A DNA stretch of 64,000 nucleotides from an uncultured Pelagibacteraceae bacterium. Its GTDB lineage: Bacteria; Pseudomonadota; Alphaproteobacteria; Pelagibacterales; Pelagibacteraceae. The notes below the pieces were generated by a model. It ran no database searches. It was not told the origin of the DNA and was given only the letters and a program-made list of their open reading frames with translations. The stretch covers positions 1 to 64,000 of the forward strand of contig CACEBP010000004.1 in assembly GCA_902557785.1 (NCBI GenBank), written 5' to 3'. This document shows positions 52,617-60,309 of the stretch, piece by piece. Both the position numbers and the translations under genes were made by a program. Position 1 is the stretch's first letter; each line of letters starts with the position of its first letter.

Positions 52617-53510
52617 GTCTTTTATAAAAGGCATCGCATCTCCAGCCCCAAGCTTTGTCGTTGAAATTCCAGCAACTTTATTAGCTAATTCTAAACACTC
52701 TTTAATCGGTATTTCTTTAGATAAACCAAAAGCTAAACCACCATTAAAAGCATCACCTGCTCCAGTGGTATCAATGGCTTTGACAGGAGTAGCTTGTAAA
52801 TAAATTTCCTCTTTTCCATCAGAGTAAAATAATCCTTTTTCGCCTAGTGTAATTATTATCTTTTTTATTCCTAAATTCATTAATTTATCTGCTGCTTGTT
52901 TTGCTTCTTTTTCATTTGTAATTTTTATACCAGTATAAAACTCTGCTTCAGTTTCATTAGGAGTAAAGTAGTCAATATTTTTATAAAATTCTTTTGAAAT
53001 TTCTGATGCAGGTGCGGGATTTAATATAGTTAAACATCCATTCTCCTTAGCAGTTTTAAGACAGTGTAAGGTAACATCTTTAGGGACCTCAAGTTGAGTT
53101 AAAAAGATTTTTGAATTCTTTATAATATCAATGTGTTTATCTATTTCAGCAACTTTAAAAGTCGAAGCCGCTCCAACGATAACATTGATTGCATTTTTTC
53201 CAGAATTCTTATCAACTAAAATTCCAGCCACACCAGTTTGTAAATTTTCATCTTGAATAACACTTTTAGTATTAATTTTATTTTTTGTTAGCGTGTTTAA
53301 AGCTAATTCACCATAAGAGTCTTTTCCAATCTTGCTTATAAAATTTACTTTTGCACCTAATCTTGCAATGGCTACTGCTTGATTGCATCCTTTTCCACCG
53401 GGTCCAACATTGTATTTATTTCCTAATATAGTTTCTCCAATAGCAGGAATTTTAGGTCCTGAAAAACTTATGTCAGCTACAAATATACCTAAGACAGAAA
53501 TATCGCTCAT
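52608..53510 (-). CDS. rbsK: ribokinase
   Basis: 300 residues, PfkB family. N-terminal sugar-binding GNKYNVGPGGKGCNQAVAIARLGAKVNF, ATP/anion-hole motif DTTGAGDAFNGGLAFGL near residue 250. It phosphorylates ribose with ATP. The ribose transporter is not in the window, so nucleoside-derived ribose is a possible source. It shares one base with the ccdA stop. Confidence 0.9.
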   Translation of the reverse strand: MSDISVLGIFVADISFSGPKIPAIGETILGNKYNVGPGGKGCNQAVAIARLGAKVNFISKIGKDSYGELALNTLTKNKINTKSVIQDENLQTGVAGILVDKNSGKNAINVIVGAASTFKVAEIDKHIDIIKNSKIFLTQLEVPKDVTLHCLKTAKENGCLTILNPAPASEISKEFYKNIDYFTPNETEAEFYTGIKITNEKEAKQAADKLMNLGIKKIIITLGEKGLFYSDGKEEIYLQATPVKAIDTTGAGDAFNGGLAFGLSKEIPIKECLELANKVAGISTTKLGAGDAMPFIKDLS

Positions 53511-54223
53511 TAGCCAAGCGTAGTTAGGAAAGGAAAGATTGTCAAAATATAATAACTTATAACTTGAATTTGATTAGTAGCAATCAAAACACCTGTAAGT
53601 AATAAAATTACTCCACCTGTTTTAGTAACTCTTCCGTAATATTTACTAAAACCTTTTCTAGTTGTTAAAAATTTACTCATATAATAACCAGATAAAATAA
53701 ATGGAATTGCCAAACCTAAAGAGTAAAATGAAAGCAACAATACTCCGGAACTAACTGAAGCCTCTGTTGCAGATAAAGCTAGTATAGATCCTAGCACAGG
53801 CCCAATACATGGTGTCCATCCAAAAGCAAATGCTGCACCAACTAATAATGGAAAAGCATAGTTATTTTGATAGCCTCGGGTTTCCATTCTTTTTTCTTGA
53901 TTTAGGAAACTAAAATTAAAAATTCCCAACATTTGAAGTGAAAAGAGAATGATTAAAATTCCTGCTGCAATTCTTAATTCATTAGATAAAAATAATAATA
54001 TATTTCCTACAGCCGAAGCTGTTGCTCCTAGAACAATAAATACAAACGAAAATCCTACGGAAAACAAAACAGTTTTAATGAGAACACCTCGTCTATCTTG
54101 TTCAATTTCATCTAAATTTTTTCCAGTAATGTAAGAAATGTAACCTGGAATAATAGGTAATACACATGGAGTTAAAAAACTTATAAATCCAGCTCCAAAT
54201 GCAAAAGCTAACTTCACAATCAT
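53510..54223 (-). CDS. ccdA: CcdA-type cytochrome c biogenesis protein
   Basis: 237 residues with six helices. The two redox cysteines lie in the helix motifs FLTPCVLPIIPGYISYI (residue near 19) and FGWTPCIGPVLGSILAL (near 135). It carries reducing electrons from thioredoxin in the cytoplasm to periplasmic thiol proteins, serving heme attachment. It is upstream of rbsK on the same strand. Confidence 0.93.
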   Translation of the reverse strand: MIVKLAFAFGAGFISFLTPCVLPIIPGYISYITGKNLDEIEQDRRGVLIKTVLFSVGFSFVFIVLGATASAVGNILLFLSNELRIAAGILIILFSLQMLGIFNFSFLNQEKRMETRGYQNNYAFPLLVGAAFAFGWTPCIGPVLGSILALSATEASVSSGVLLLSFYSLGLAIPFILSGYYMSKFLTTRKGFSKYYGRVTKTGGVILLLTGVLIATNQIQVISYYILTIFPFLTTLG

Positions 54224-54273
54224 ATAATCTTTATATTTGCCTTTAATCTTTCTCGCAATTACAATATTGGCTC

Positions 54274-54618
54274 ATGATAATTAAATACATTGGCTTTCTA
54301 TTTACGCTTCTTTGGTCTTTCACATTTATAAAAACACAGAGTTTATTTAAAAAAGGATCAGGGTTTTTAATAACATTATTTGTTTCGAATATTTCATGGT
54401 TAACTTTTATAGCTGCTTGTTTTTATGGTTTTAAAAATTTCGAATTCTACTACGTTTTAATAGGAATAGGTTTTATCATTGCGCTTGTTCAACTAACTTT
54501 TGGTCGAATTAGCTTATTCATCAATTCAAAGTTCGAAAACAAAGAAAACTTGATAAGAATTAAAACCGTTATTGAATATTTAATTATTATTGCAATTCTT
54601 TACTATATTTTCGTTTAA
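54274..54618 (+). CDS. small membrane protein
   Basis: 114 residues with about four helices and no recognisable domain motifs. The start is the first ATG after the promoter gap to divergent ccdA (50 bases). Its end overlaps the convergent phosphatase gene by four bases. Function unknown. Confidence 0.6.
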   Translation: MIIKYIGFLFTLLWSFTFIKTQSLFKKGSGFLITLFVSNISWLTFIAACFYGFKNFEFYYVLIGIGFIIALVQLTFGRISLFINSKFENKENLIRIKTVIEYLIIIAILYYIFV

Positions 54619-55178
54619 TGTGTTTGAATTGTGCCTAAAACTTTAAAATTTTTATCTGCAATAACTATTTCCCCTGAGCTTGGTACAGCAGTTGTTATAG
54701 CTGTGATAATGCTGTAGTGCGTAATCAATATTAAATTTTTACCATTACCATTCCATTTGTTCACGTAACTATAGAGATCTTTTAATTGTTTTCCCTCATT
54801 TTTATTATAAGGAGATTGAAAAGTAGAATTTAACGCCGTAAATTCTTTATAATCGCCAAAAGCATATTTAGCGGTATCTTTACATCTACACCACTGACTG
54901 CTTAAAACTTGATCGACGGGAACATTGTTTTTTTTAAATAATTTACCAATTTTTTTTGATTGATTGATGCCTTTTCTACTTAGATTTCTTTGCGTTTTAC
55001 AATCGTCAATTTTAAAGCCTGCTGGATCTCCCCCGCCTGGGGCTAATGAGTGTCTAATTAAAATAATTTTGTTTCCTTCCTGAGCTATATTCCAAGCTAA
55101 TTCTGAGGCATTTGATTGTGATATGAAAATAAAAAATAGAAAAAATTTTAGGAATAGGGAAATAATGTTACTCTTCAT
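54615..55178 (-). CDS. exported histidine phosphatase family protein
   Basis: 187 residues with a signal peptide (ending SNASELAW) and the phosphoglycerate-mutase-like catalytic core: IILIRHSLAPGGGDPAGF, where the usual RHG reads RHS, DQVLSSQWCRCKDTA and the second histidine in LILITHYSIITAIT. Periplasmic phosphatase, substrate unknown. Several related proteins in bacteria are named SixA-like but differ. It is divergent from nothing; msrB lies upstream on the same strand, 119 bases away. Confidence 0.82.
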   Translation of the reverse strand: MKSNIISLFLKFFLFFIFISQSNASELAWNIAQEGNKIILIRHSLAPGGGDPAGFKIDDCKTQRNLSRKGINQSKKIGKLFKKNNVPVDQVLSSQWCRCKDTAKYAFGDYKEFTALNSTFQSPYNKNEGKQLKDLYSYVNKWNGNGKNLILITHYSIITAITTAVPSSGEIVIADKNFKVLGTIQTH

Positions 55179-55297
55179 GGTGGATGGAATGTCAATCTTA
55201 CGAATTTATGTAGCCTTGGTCTAGAGGACATGGCATCACATAATTTAATTTGTTGCTAGGTTGTATTAAAACACTTAATTGGTTTGTTAATAACTAT

Positions 55298-55675
55298 TTA
55301 ACTTTTAGGTTTAAAAACTAAGCACACGCCATTGTTGCAATAGCGTTTTCCTGTAGGTTTTGGACCATCTTCAAACACGTGGCCGTGATGACCGCCACAT
55401 TTTTTACAATGATATTCTGTTCTTGGGTAGCCTATGTGCATGTCTGTTTTTTCCTCAAAAACATCAGGTAAAGATTTGAAAAAAGAAGGCCAACCAGATC
55501 CGCTTTCATACTTTGTGCTTGAATCAAAAAGTTTTGTTCCACAGCCAACACAATGGTAAGAGCCTTCCCTCTTTTCATCATTTAATGGACTGCTGCCTGG
55601 AGACTCGGTTCCTTCCTGTCTTAAAACGTAGTTTTGCTCTGGAGTTAAGTTTGGATCCCAATCTTTGTTACTCAT
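55298..55675 (-). CDS. msrB: peptide methionine (R)-S-oxide reductase
   Basis: 125 residues. Zinc cysteines in CVGCGTKLF and [16 protein letters not shown], catalytic region [11 protein letters not shown] and KRYCNNGVC. The length suits a cytoplasmic MsrB. It repairs the R-stereoisomer of methionine sulfoxide; MsrA for the S form is at 10.3 kb and is exported. The start overlaps cysE by eight bases. Confidence 0.95.
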   Translation of the reverse strand: MSNKDWDPNLTPEQNYVLRQEGTESPGSSPLNDEKREGSYHCVGCGTKLFDSSTKYESGSGWPSFFKSLPDVFEEKTDMHIGYPRTEYHCKKCGGHHGHVFEDGPKPTGKRYCNNGVCLVFKPKS

Positions 55676-56243
55676 CTTTAACTTTGTCGTCTACACCGTA
55701 AGGTCTGAACTTACCTTTGTTCTCAAGTTTAACTGCTTTTGCGGGTATGCCAACCATTGTTGCGCTTTCAGGAACATCTTTTACGACAACTGCATTAGCG
55801 GCAATCCTTGCGCACTTGCCGACTATAACTGGGCCAATTATTTGTGCACCAGAACCAATTACAACTTCATCACCTATCGTTGGGTGTCTTTTTTCATGTC
55901 TTTGTCTTTCGCTATCTATACTGGGTGAGCTTCCACCTAAAGTTACAGCATGATAGATTGTAACATTATCACCTATCTCTGATGTTTCCCCAATGACAAC
56001 ACCCATACCATGATCGATGAATAAATTTTTACCAATTTTTGCCCCAGGATGAATTTCAATACCTGTAAAAAATCTAGAAGTTTGAGATATAATTCTTGCA
56101 ATAAGATGAAAGCCTGCGATGTGAAAAAAATTTGCAATTCTATGAAGCAAAACTGCCTTCACTCCCGGATATGTGAGTATGATACTTAGTATCGATTTAG
56201 CCGCAGGATCTCTTTTTTTTATTGATTCTAAGTATTCGTTCAT
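55668..56243 (-). CDS. cysE: serine O-acetyltransferase
   Basis: 191 residues, short form of SAT (EpsC/SrpH length). The hexapeptide left-handed helix includes [38 protein letters not shown] and [35 protein letters not shown]. It makes O-acetylserine for cysteine synthesis. The operon with msrB links cysteine and methionine repair. Divergent from the VOC gene. Confidence 0.94.
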   Translation of the reverse strand: MNEYLESIKKRDPAAKSILSIILTYPGVKAVLLHRIANFFHIAGFHLIARIISQTSRFFTGIEIHPGAKIGKNLFIDHGMGVVIGETSEIGDNVTIYHAVTLGGSSPSIDSERQRHEKRHPTIGDEVVIGSGAQIIGPVIVGKCARIAANAVVVKDVPESATMVGIPAKAVKLENKGKFRPYGVDDKVKDE

Positions 56244-56298
56244 AGTTTATATATAATGCCTACTTGTAAAATTTAAAGAAGATTGTATATAAACTTCT

Positions 56299-56694
56299 AT
56301 GAGTAGCTCATTTCATTTAGCCATCCCAGCGGGGGATTTAGAAAAAGCTGAGGCTTTTTATACGAAAATATTGGGGTGCAAAACTGGTAACAGAGAAAAA
56401 GGTAAATGGGTTGATATAGATTTTTGGGGCAACGAACTCACTTTACATCAAACATCTATGAAACTTCCTAGAGAAAGACATGACGTAGATATGGGAGACG
56501 TTCCCGTTCCTCACTTTGGAGTACATTTAAAAAGAGATGTATTTGAAAAAATTAAAGCTAACATTGAGCTTAACAAAATCAATTATATAGATAAGCCTTA
56601 CAAAAGATTCAAAGGAACAGAATTTGAGCAAAATACATTTTTCGTTGAAGATCCTAATGGAAACGTATTAGAGTTAAAAACGTTTGAACAATAA
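56299..56694 (+). CDS. VOC-family (glyoxalase-like) protein
   Basis: 131 residues, one vicinal-oxygen-chelate domain: FHLAIPAGDLEKAEAFYTKILGC, FWGNELTLHQTS and FFVEDPNGNVLELKTFE. Lactoylglutathione lyase is possible given the gshA-gshB genes that follow, but the metal ligands only broadly fit. Its last bases overlap gshA by 11 bases, so the three are co-transcribed. Confidence 0.83.
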   Translation: MSSSFHLAIPAGDLEKAEAFYTKILGCKTGNREKGKWVDIDFWGNELTLHQTSMKLPRERHDVDMGDVPVPHFGVHLKRDVFEKIKANIELNKINYIDKPYKRFKGTEFEQNTFFVEDPNGNVLELKTFEQ

Positions 56695-58027
56695 TTCAAA
56701 AGCTACTGTCGAAAATAAAAGTCAGTTAATTCAATACTTCATCGGGGGGATTAAAAAAAACAACAATCAAAGAATTGGAGTTGAGCACGAAAAATTTCTT
56801 TTTAATAGAAACGATTTAAAAAGAATTGATTACAAAAAATTAACACAAGTTTTTGAAATCCTTAAAAATAAAGGGTGGAATCCTGAGTATGAGGGGGATA
56901 AAATAATTGGTTTAAAAAGAGACGATCAAAAAATTACTACTGAGCCAGGATTTCAATATGAATTATCAGGTGCACCTTATAAGAATATACATTCAGTTTG
57001 CTCAGAAAACAGTTCTCATTTCAATGAATTAAAAGAAGTTTTTAAATCTGTCTCCATTGCAACTTCTTCTATTGCATACGATCCTTTTAATAAATTAGTT
57101 GAAATCCCAAAAAGCCCTAAAGAGCGTTACAAAATTATGACATCAGAAATGCCAAAAGATGGCAAACTAAGTTTAGATATGATGTACAAAACTGCAGGAA
57201 TTCAGATAAACTATGATTACATATCTGAAGAAGATTTTGAAAAAAAATTTAAAATTGGCAACTATTTAGCTCCAATAACCATTGCTCTGTTTGCAAATTC
57301 TCCTTTTAATGAAAACAAACTTTCAGGTTATTTATCTTATAGAGGAAAAGTTTGGCATGAAACTAGCAGGGGTGGGATCATGCCAATTACTTTTGAAAAA
57401 GTTAATTTTGAAAAATATATTGATCATGCAATCGATTATCCAATTTTATTTCTTAATCAAAAAGGAAAATACTATTCACCTAATGGCCAAACTTTTAAAG
57501 ACTTTTTAAATGGTAATTTAAATTTTTTAAAAGGAGAAAAGCCTACTTTAGAAGATTTTGAAAGTCACCTAGGTACTATTTTTACTGAGATAAGATTAAA
57601 GCAAGTTATTGAATTTAGATCTTTAGATACATGTAATTTTGGATGTATTTGTAACGGTCCCTCTTTTTTTACCGGATTAATTTATGGATCCTTAGATGAG
57701 ACTTATGAAATAATTAAAGATTGGAAAAAAGAAGAAGTAATGGAAGCATATTTAAACGCGCCTAAACAAGGTTTAAACACTTTACTTCACAATAAAAAAC
57801 TAATTGATTGGGGAAAAAAATTTTTAGATCTATCTAAAAGAGGTTTAGAAAAAAGAAATGAACTTAATAAAAGCGGAAAAAATGAAACAATCTACTTAAA
57901 ACATGTAGAAGAAATAATTGATAATAAAAAAACTAGAGCAGAAATGCTAATTGAGCAATTTAATAAAACAAAAAACTTAAACTTCTTGGTAAATCATGAC
58001 GAAAATTTTAGCTATTCAGGGTTCTAA
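56684..58027 (+). CDS. gshA: glutamate-cysteine ligase
   Basis: 447 residues of the alphaproteobacterial/plant-type GCS2 family: IGVEHEKFLFNR near residue 25, EPGFQYELSGAPYKNIHSV, SYRGKVWHETSRGGIMPI and EIRLKQVIEFRSLDTC. First step of glutathione synthesis. The start is a TTG inside the VOC gene end; no ATG lies early enough to keep the family N-terminus. It overlaps gshB by 32 bases, a strong sign of co-translation. Confidence 0.88.
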   Translation: MNNNSKATVENKSQLIQYFIGGIKKNNNQRIGVEHEKFLFNRNDLKRIDYKKLTQVFEILKNKGWNPEYEGDKIIGLKRDDQKITTEPGFQYELSGAPYKNIHSVCSENSSHFNELKEVFKSVSIATSSIAYDPFNKLVEIPKSPKERYKIMTSEMPKDGKLSLDMMYKTAGIQINYDYISEEDFEKKFKIGNYLAPITIALFANSPFNENKLSGYLSYRGKVWHETSRGGIMPITFEKVNFEKYIDHAIDYPILFLNQKGKYYSPNGQTFKDFLNGNLNFLKGEKPTLEDFESHLGTIFTEIRLKQVIEFRSLDTCNFGCICNGPSFFTGLIYGSLDETYEIIKDWKKEEVMEAYLNAPKQGLNTLLHNKKLIDWGKKFLDLSKRGLEKRNELNKSGKNETIYLKHVEEIIDNKKTRAEMLIEQFNKTKNLNFLVNHDENFSYSGF

Positions 58028-58913
58028 TCTTAACAAAGTAAATATCAAAACAGATACGACTATTCTATTAGCCACAGAGGCACAAAAAAGAGGTTATAAA
58101 ATATATTATTTTGAACCAGAGAATTTGAGTTTTTTGAATGGAAAAGTTATAGCTTCCTGCAAACATATTAAAATCCATGATAAGAAAAAGAAATTCTACT
58201 CAACAATAAAGACATTTAATTTTAACCTAGAAAAATCAAAGGTTATACTAATCAGAAATGATCCACCTTTTGATAATCAATACTTATATACAACATTCTT
58301 ACTTAACCATATTTCCAAAAAAGTTAAAATAATTAATCATCCATTTGCAGTTAGGAATGTTTCGGAAAAGTTGTTTTCTATTAATTTTATGAAGTATATG
58401 CCCCCTACCTTAATCAGTGAAAATCTTAAAGAAATACAAATTTTTTTTAAACAACATAAAGCTATTGTGGCTAAACCTATCAATGGTTTTAGTGGAAATA
58501 ATGTTATTTTATTTAAATCTTTTAAGACTAATAAAATAATGAAATTACTAAAATCTCATAATCATTTATTTTTTCAAAAGTTTTTACCTGGCGTTTCTAA
58601 GGGAGATAAAAGGGTTTTTATCATAAAAGGCAAAATTGTAGGCGCCATATCAAGAGTACCTAAAAAAGGCAGTATTTTATCTAATATGAGCAAAGGGGCT
58701 CACGCAAAGTTAACTAAACTTACAAAAAAAGAGATTAAAGCAAGTAAAGAAATAGGAAAACTATTAGTTAAAAATAACATTTATTTTGCTGGAATTGATT
58801 TTGTTCAAGAAAAATTAATTGGCGATATTAATGTTACCAGCCCTACTGGCATGGCGGCTTATAAAGAATTATCCGGAATAAACCTTGCAAAATCCTTCTG
58901 GAATAATATTTGA
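57996..58913 (+). CDS. gshB: glutathione synthetase
   Basis: 305 residues, ATP-grasp enzyme joining gamma-glutamylcysteine and glycine. Landmarks: VILIRNDPPFDNQYLYTTFLLNHI, FAVRNVSEKLFSINF, IVAKPINGFSGNNVILF, FLPGVSKGDKRVFIIKGKIVGAISRVP and the end VTSPTGMAAYKEL. About 10 residues shorter than typical. It overlaps gshA by 32 bases and is followed by the SAM riboswitch region. Confidence 0.92.
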   Translation: MTKILAIQGSNLNKVNIKTDTTILLATEAQKRGYKIYYFEPENLSFLNGKVIASCKHIKIHDKKKKFYSTIKTFNFNLEKSKVILIRNDPPFDNQYLYTTFLLNHISKKVKIINHPFAVRNVSEKLFSINFMKYMPPTLISENLKEIQIFFKQHKAIVAKPINGFSGNNVILFKSFKTNKIMKLLKSHNHLFFQKFLPGVSKGDKRVFIIKGKIVGAISRVPKKGSILSNMSKGAHAKLTKLTKKEIKASKEIGKLLVKNNIYFAGIDFVQEKLIGDINVTSPTGMAAYKELSGINLAKSFWNNI

Positions 58914-58949
58914 TTACATGTTGACAGAGAGATAATATTTTTGCTATAA

Positions 58950-59048
58950 GCCATCAAGCGCCGAGTTAAGACAACTTGCGGGCGCTATATAAATCCAGCT
59001 AAAGCGTTCAAGTCAAATGACCACCGCTTTAGCCGGTGGTTTTTTTTT
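58950..59048 (+). ncRNA. SAM-II riboswitch with terminator
   Basis: SAM-II-type aptamer: stem AGCGCC (58957-58962) with GGCGCT (58981-58986), then TATATAAATCCAGCTAAAG as the pseudoknot strand. The final GCTAAAGCG (58998-59006) is exactly complementary to CGCTTTAGC (59025-59033), which forms the loop and right arm of a terminator: ACCACCG / CGGTGGT (59020-59026 / 59034-59040), followed by eight Ts. With SAM bound the aptamer keeps GCTAAAG and the terminator forms; without it, the two can pair and the gene is read. Confidence 0.9.
59020..59048 (+). terminator. riboswitch-controlled terminator
   Basis: Seven-base stem ACCACCG / CGGTGGT with loop CTTTAGC, followed by a T run to 59048. The loop and part of the arm are the antiterminator partner of the SAM-II pseudoknot strand, so this is the expression platform of the SAM-II switch. 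Confidence 0.88.
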
Positions 59049-59061
59049 GGAATAATCTAAA

Positions 59062-59126
59062 ATTAAACCGGGTATTTGAACCATATTGTACACCTGGCAT
59101 ATGCCGAAGTACTAAAAAGGAGAAGT
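59062..59126 (+). ncRNA. SAM-V riboswitch
   Basis: Follows the SAM-II terminator directly. The pattern is ACCGGGTATTTGAACC with P1 pairing CCGGGT (59068-59073) to ACCTGG (59092-59097, one G-U), then the strand AGTACTAAAAAGGAG, which holds the ribosome site GGAG (59119-59122). Tandem SAM-II/SAM-V switches before bmt are known in SAR11. Here the ribosome site covered by SAM-V is that of the 21-codon leader ORF, not of bmt. Confidence 0.85.
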
Positions 59127-59128
59127 AG

Positions 59129-59194
59129 ATGAAATCATTAGAACCCCTCAAAAGATTTCATCTCTCTCCGGTTAATTGGAGAGAACATGAGTAA
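59129..59194 (+). CDS. bmt leader peptide (21 codons)
   Basis: ATG 59129 to TAA 59192-59194, 21 residues (starts MKSLEPLK, ends WREHE). It has an ideal ribosome site, GGAG six bases upstream, which is the site controlled by SAM-V. The stop overlaps the bmt start by eight bases (ATGAGTAA). Hairpin GATGAAATC / GATTTCATC (59128-59136 / 59154-59162) includes its start codon, and hairpin TCTCTCC / GGAGAGA (59163-59169 / 59178-59184) buries the bmt ribosome site. Translating the leader would open the second hairpin. No known homologue; the peptide itself may not matter. Confidence 0.65.
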   Translation: MKSLEPLKRFHLSPVNWREHE

Positions 59195-60245
59195 TATTTT
59201 ATTAGACACATTAAAAAATCAACCTTTGATTTGTGCCGAGGGTTATTTATTTGAAATGGAACGAAGAGGTTATTTAACCTCTGGCGAGTTTGTTCCAGAA
59301 GTGGCTTTGGAACATCCTGAAGTTTTAGAAAATCTTCACAAAGAATTTCAACATGCTGGTTCTAACATTGTTCAAGCATTCACTTACAACGGTCATAGAG
59401 AAAAAATGAGAGTGATCAATAAGGAGCATTTGCTTGAGCCTTTAAATAGAGCAGCTTTAAGAATAGCAAGAAAATGTGCTGATAACCCACCTAAAGGTTT
59501 AAATGTAAGTTTAATGGCCGGTAACATTTCTAACAGTAATATTTGGGAAGATAATAATCCAAAAATTCAAACTCAAGTAAAAAGTATGTTTGCTGAGATG
59601 GTTAAATGGGCAAAAGAAGAAAAAGCTGATTTTATTATTGGTGAAACTTTTTATTACGCAGAAGAAGCATTTGCGGCGCTTGAAGAAATTAAAAAATCTG
59701 GTCTTCCATCAGTAATTACAATTTCCCCAATGGGTGAAAATAAAATGAGAGATGGTTATACTATTATTGAAACTTGTAAGAAGTTAGAAGAACTTGGAGC
59801 TGATGTTGTGGGTCTAAATTGTTTTAGAGGTCCTGCTACAATGCTTCCTTACATCAAAGAAATAAGAAAAGAACTTAAATGTCATGTTGCTGCTTTACCT
59901 GTTCCTTACAGAACAACAGAAAAGCATCCAACATTTTTTAATCTTCCAGATAATAATGGATGTAATTGTCCTTCTCCTCATGGCAGAACTTTCCCTACTG
60001 CTATGGATCCATTGCAGTGCAATAGATATGAGATTGGAAATTTCGCAAAAGAAGTATTTGATCTAGGAGTCAAATACATCGGTGTTTGCTGTGGAGCTAG
60101 CCCAATGCATATACGTGAGGTTGCAGAGGCTATTGGTTTAAGAGTTCCAGCAAGCAGATTCAGGGAAAATATGAGTAAACATTTCATGTATGGTTCGGAT
60201 AAAAAAATACCGAAACATATGAAAGAGTATGGAAACGTAGCGTAA
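59187..60245 (+). CDS. bmt: betaine-homocysteine methyltransferase-like
   Basis: 352 residues of the homocysteine S-methyltransferase family. N-terminus CAEGYLFEMERRGYL, then EHPEVLENLHKEFQHAGSNIVQAFTYNGHREKM, and the zinc cysteines in VVGLNCFRGP and YIGVCCGASP. It moves a methyl group from glycine betaine (or DMSP) to homocysteine to give methionine. Its only in-frame start is ATG 59187, because the frame is closed at 59139-59141 and no other start codon intervenes. The ribosome site GGAGA is five bases upstream, inside a hairpin. SAM-II/SAM-V control precedes it. Confidence 0.93.
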   Translation: MSNILLDTLKNQPLICAEGYLFEMERRGYLTSGEFVPEVALEHPEVLENLHKEFQHAGSNIVQAFTYNGHREKMRVINKEHLLEPLNRAALRIARKCADNPPKGLNVSLMAGNISNSNIWEDNNPKIQTQVKSMFAEMVKWAKEEKADFIIGETFYYAEEAFAALEEIKKSGLPSVITISPMGENKMRDGYTIIETCKKLEELGADVVGLNCFRGPATMLPYIKEIRKELKCHVAALPVPYRTTEKHPTFFNLPDNNGCNCPSPHGRTFPTAMDPLQCNRYEIGNFAKEVFDLGVKYIGVCCGASPMHIREVAEAIGLRVPASRFRENMSKHFMYGSDKKIPKHMKEYGNVA

Positions 60246-60258
60246 GGAGGCTATAATA

Positions 60259-60309
60259 ATGAAAAAAGAAACGACAAGAGAAACAGTAAGGGGGAAAATC
60301 AATGGCTGA
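60259..60309 (+). CDS. metY leader peptide (16 codons)
   Basis: ATG 60259 to TGA 60307-60309, 16 residues (MKKETTRETVRGKING). It has a strong GGAGG ribosome site at 60246-60250, right after the bmt stop. Its stop overlaps the metY start by eight bases (ATGGCTGA), the same overlap as the bmt leader. metY also has its own ribosome site (AAGGGGGA, seven bases before ATG) inside the leader frame. A role in translational coupling is inferred. Confidence 0.55.
   Translation: MKKETTRETVRGKING

Noticed and set aside
55175-55231. 18-codon frame on the minus strand ending on the phosphatase start (ATGA overlap)
   Set aside because: Looks like the bmt and metY leaders in position but has no ribosome site and no hairpin; chance is as likely.
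55179-55297. possible tRNA or RNA gene between the phosphatase and msrB
   Set aside because: Some tRNA-like words occur (GGTCTAGAGGAC), but no cloverleaf can be drawn.
55665-55953. plus-strand frames over cysE
   Set aside because: Shadow of the hexapeptide repeats of cysE.
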